6,982 bases of DNA from Eubacterium sp. (GTDB lineage: Bacteria; Bacillota; Clostridia; Oscillospirales; Acutalibacteraceae). The stretch spans positions 1 through 6,982 of the forward strand of contig JAFYGD010000071.1 in NCBI GenBank assembly GCA_017543415.1, in the 5' to 3' direction. A program made the translations under genes and the position numbers. The notes under the pieces are model-generated. The model ran no database searches and was not told the DNA's origin. It saw only the letters and a list, made by a program, of their open reading frames with translations. Below are positions 4,956-6,982 of the stretch, piece after piece (position 1 is the first letter of the stretch; each line of letters begins with the position of its first letter).

Positions 4956-6982
4956 TTATCCTTTTTTTGCACGGTTTGCTTTTTTAATTGCAAACTCTCT
5001 TTTTATTGTGTAAGGAAGAATAGCCTTGAGCTTATCCTCAGCCTTGTACATTGTTGAACATTCCGGACGGTCTCTGTAAAGATGAATTGCGTCAAATTCA
5101 CACTTGGTTGTGCAGATGCCGCAGCCTACGCAGCGGTTCTGGTCAACGATTGTTGCGCCGCAGCCGAGGCAGCGGGCGGTTTCAACCTTAACCTGCTCTT
5201 CGGTAAGCATCTTGTAATCATCCTTGAAGCCCTTCGGGTCAACCTTTCTGGTAGCCTTGGGAACCTGACGGTGAGCGGTGTCATAGCCTTCAACCTTAAT
5301 ATCGTCCTTATCAAGCTCAACATAGTATCTTGGGTTACGTCCGATTGTAAGGGTTGAGCTGGGCTGAACAAAGCGGTGAATTGAAATTGCACCCTCTTTA
5401 CCCATTGCGATTGCGTCAATAGCAAAGCGCGGACCTGTAAATGCGTCGCCGCCGACAAATACGTCGGGCTGCGCGGTCTGGAAGGTAAAGGTGTCAGCCT
5501 TGGCGGTCATATTTCTGTTGAGCTCAACTGTAGTGCCCTCAAGAAGTCCGCCCCATTCAATAGCCTGGCCGATTGAAAGAATAACGTTTTCACATTCAAC
5601 GGTTACGGTGTCGTTTTCGTCATACTTCGGTGAGAAGCGATGTTCCTCATCAAATACGGAAATACACTTCTTAAATACGATAGCCTTAACTTTGCCGTTT
5701 TCATCCTTAACAATTTCCTTCGGACCCCAGCCGCAGTTAACACTTACGCCGTCCTCAAGAGCCTCTTCAACCTCGTCGTCTGAAGCGGGCATTTCCTCCC
5801 TGCTTTCAAGGCAGTACATTGAAACGTTTTCAGCGCCGCAGTGTACGCTTACTCTTGCAGCGTCTATAGCAACGTTACCGCCGCCTACGATTACAACGTT
5901 CTTGCCGATATCGTAAGCTTCCTTTTCAGCGGCAGCGTGGAGGAATTCAACAGCTGTAAGAACGCCGTCTGCGTCCTCACCGTCAACGCCTGCTTTACGT
6001 CCGCCCTGGGCGCCGATAGCCATATAGAAAGCTTTGTAGCCCTGTTCGCGGAGCTCGTCAAGGGTAATGTCCTTACCAACCTCAACGCCGCACTTGATTT
6101 CAACGCCCATAGCCTTTATAACGTCAATTTCAGCGTCAATAACCTCTTTTTCAAGCTTATAGTTCGGGATACCGTAGCGGAGCATACCGCCGGGTTCTTC
6201 ATTCTTTTCAAAAACGGTTACGTTAAGATAACCCTTTTCGGCAAGGAAGAACGCGCAGGAAAGTCCTGCGGGACCGGCGCCGATAATTGCAACCTTTTCG
6301 GTAAAGCCGGGCTCACGGTCAAATACGCCGGGAACCGTAATCTTCGGTATAACCTTCTTGGGGATAAGACGGGTTTCGTTATCCATATCGCGGTGCGCAA
6401 GGAATTTCTTTACATCGTCTATAGCGATAGCCTCGTCAATAGTTCCTCTTGTGCAAGCCTCTTCACAGCGCTTGTTACAGATATGACCGCAAACTGCAGG
6501 GAACGGATTTTCCTTCTTGATAAGAGCAAGAGCGTCCTCATATCTTCCCTGAGCAGCAAGCTTAAGGTAGCCCTGAATTGCAATATGCGCGGGGCAGGCT
6601 GTCTTACAGGGAGCGGTACCGCTTTCATGAGTGTTGATACGGTTCTTATCTCTGTATTCCTCTTCCCACTTTTCGGGTCCCCATTTATTTGTATCGGGAA
6701 GCTCCTGCTTGGGATATGTAACCTCGCTGCCGTCCTTCTTGCAAAGCTTCTGTCCGAGCTTTAACGCACCTGCCGGGCAATGCTCAACGCAGCGGCCGCA
6801 GGCAACGCAGTTCTCTTTCTTAACGTCCGCAACGTAAGCGGAGCGCGACATATTGGGTGTATTAAATAACTGTGATGTACGAAGAGCGTAGCAAACGTTT
6901 ACGTTACAGTTACAGATTGCGAAAATCTTATCTTCGCCGTCAATGTTTGTAATCTGGTGAACAAAGCCGTTTTCTTCGCCCT
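4956..6982 (-). CDS. Iron-sulfur FAD/NAD(P) oxidoreductase, glutamate synthase small-subunit-like; 5' end outside window
   Basis: At least 674 residues are visible and the frame stays open to the right edge, so the Met at 6851 is internal. Order of domains, numbered from that Met: before it, 43 residues with CNCNVNVC (6914-6891); a ferredoxin 4Fe-4S motif C15-x2-C18-x2-C21-x3-C25-P; the GltD-type N-terminal cluster region (CKTACP at 82-87, CGHICNKRCEEAC at 121-133); the FAD fold IIGAGPAGLSCAFFLAEKG (189-207) with EPGGMLRYGIPNYKL; the NAD(P) fold VIVGGGNVAIDAARV (320-334); the FAD-contacting GGDAFTGPRFAIDAI (467-481); and a C-terminal CLGC plus CVGCGICTTKCEFDAI (561-589). The layout indicates an electron-transfer enzyme linking NAD(P)H through FAD to several Fe-S centres in the cytoplasm. 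True GltD is shorter and lacks these ferredoxin ends, and no large glutamate synthase subunit is here. First visible gene of the hypA operon. The physiological partner is unknown. Confidence 0.92.
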   Translation of the reverse strand, partial: GEENGFVHQITNIDGEDKIFAICNCNVNVCYALRTSQLFNTPNMSRSAYVADVKKENCVACGRCVEHCPAGALKLGQKLCKKDGSEVTYPKQELPDTNKWGPEKWEEEYRDKNRINTHESGTAPCKTACPAHIAIQGYLKLAAQGRYEDALALIKKENPFPAVCGHICNKRCEEACTRGTIDEAIAIDDVKKFLAHRDMDNETRLIPKKVIPKITVPGVFDREPGFTEKVAIIGAGPAGLSCAFFLAEKGYLNVTVFEKNEEPGGMLRYGIPNYKLEKEVIDAEIDVIKAMGVEIKCGVEVGKDITLDELREQGYKAFYMAIGAQGGRKAGVDGEDADGVLTAVEFLHAAAEKEAYDIGKNVVIVGGGNVAIDAARVSVHCGAENVSMYCLESREEMPASDDEVEEALEDGVSVNCGWGPKEIVKDENGKVKAIVFKKCISVFDEEHRFSPKYDENDTVTVECENVILSIGQAIEWGGLLEGTTVELNRNMTAKADTFTFQTAQPDVFVGGDAFTGPRFAIDAIAMGKEGAISIHRFVQPSSTLTIGRNPRYYVELDKDDIKVEGYDTAHRQVPKATRKVDPKGFKDDYKMLTEEQVKVETARCLGCGATIVDQNRCVGCGICTTKCEFDAIHLYRDRPECSTMYKAEDKLKAILPYTIKREFAIKKANRAKKG

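Noticed and set aside
5841..6764. A 307-codon open frame on the plus strand
   Set aside because: It lies wholly antisense to the oxidoreductase, whose domains are unmistakable; the translation shows no recognisable motif and begins with a GTG inside that gene. It is a codon-bias shadow.
6849..6851. The ATG at 6851 as the start of the oxidoreductase
   Set aside because: The frame stays open upstream to the window edge with conserved-looking protein, and no ribosome binding site is seen before it.

Overview
The window looks like a chromosomal stretch from an anaerobic, low-to-mid GC Clostridia-type Firmicute, probably a gut or rumen organism. The basis is AT-rich intergenic DNA, purine-rich Shine-Dalgarno sites, a PTS sugar cluster, an NAD-dependent GH4 glycosidase and an iron-sulfur flavoprotein of a kind common in Clostridia. 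No taxon can be fixed from the sequence alone. No mobile element, tRNA, rRNA or CRISPR array was seen.

Left part (1-1932, minus strand): a compact sugar-phosphate operon transcribed leftwards. It holds a PfkB-family 1-phosphofructokinase-type kinase (fruK-like), a stand-alone HPr, and the N-terminal 246 residues of PTS Enzyme I, which runs off the left edge. HPr and Enzyme I overlap by 10 bases. A weak intrinsic terminator hairpin sits on the kinase stop codon and may tune how much of the relay is made. Both relay proteins keep their phosphorylatable histidines but are divergent around them, which suggests a dedicated PTS branch.

Centre-left (1933-3425): a 136-base divergent intergenic region carries a good extended -10 promoter for the kinase operon and a cre/LacI-like inverted repeat next to the start of a plus-strand GH4 alpha-galactosidase (melA-like). 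That gene ends in a strong bidirectional terminator, shared with a convergent gene. Together the two units would fit uptake and breakdown of alpha-galactosides (melibiose or raffinose-type) and the ketose that accompanies them.

Right part (3437-6982, minus strand): a likely operon of three genes. The first is a long iron-sulfur/FAD/NAD(P) oxidoreductase related to the glutamate synthase small subunit. Its reading frame is open through the right edge, so its real start lies outside the window. The second is a HypA nickel chaperone beginning 6 bases after it. The third, after 64 bases, is a tryptophan-rich multi-pass membrane protein of unknown function. The oxidoreductase probably moves electrons between NAD(P)H and ferredoxin-like centres; why a nickel chaperone is coupled to it is the main open question.

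Most of the window is recognisable metabolism. The points most worth a second look are the divergent HPr/Enzyme I pair, the hypA coupling, the extra N-terminal cysteine motif of the oxidoreductase and the membrane protein.
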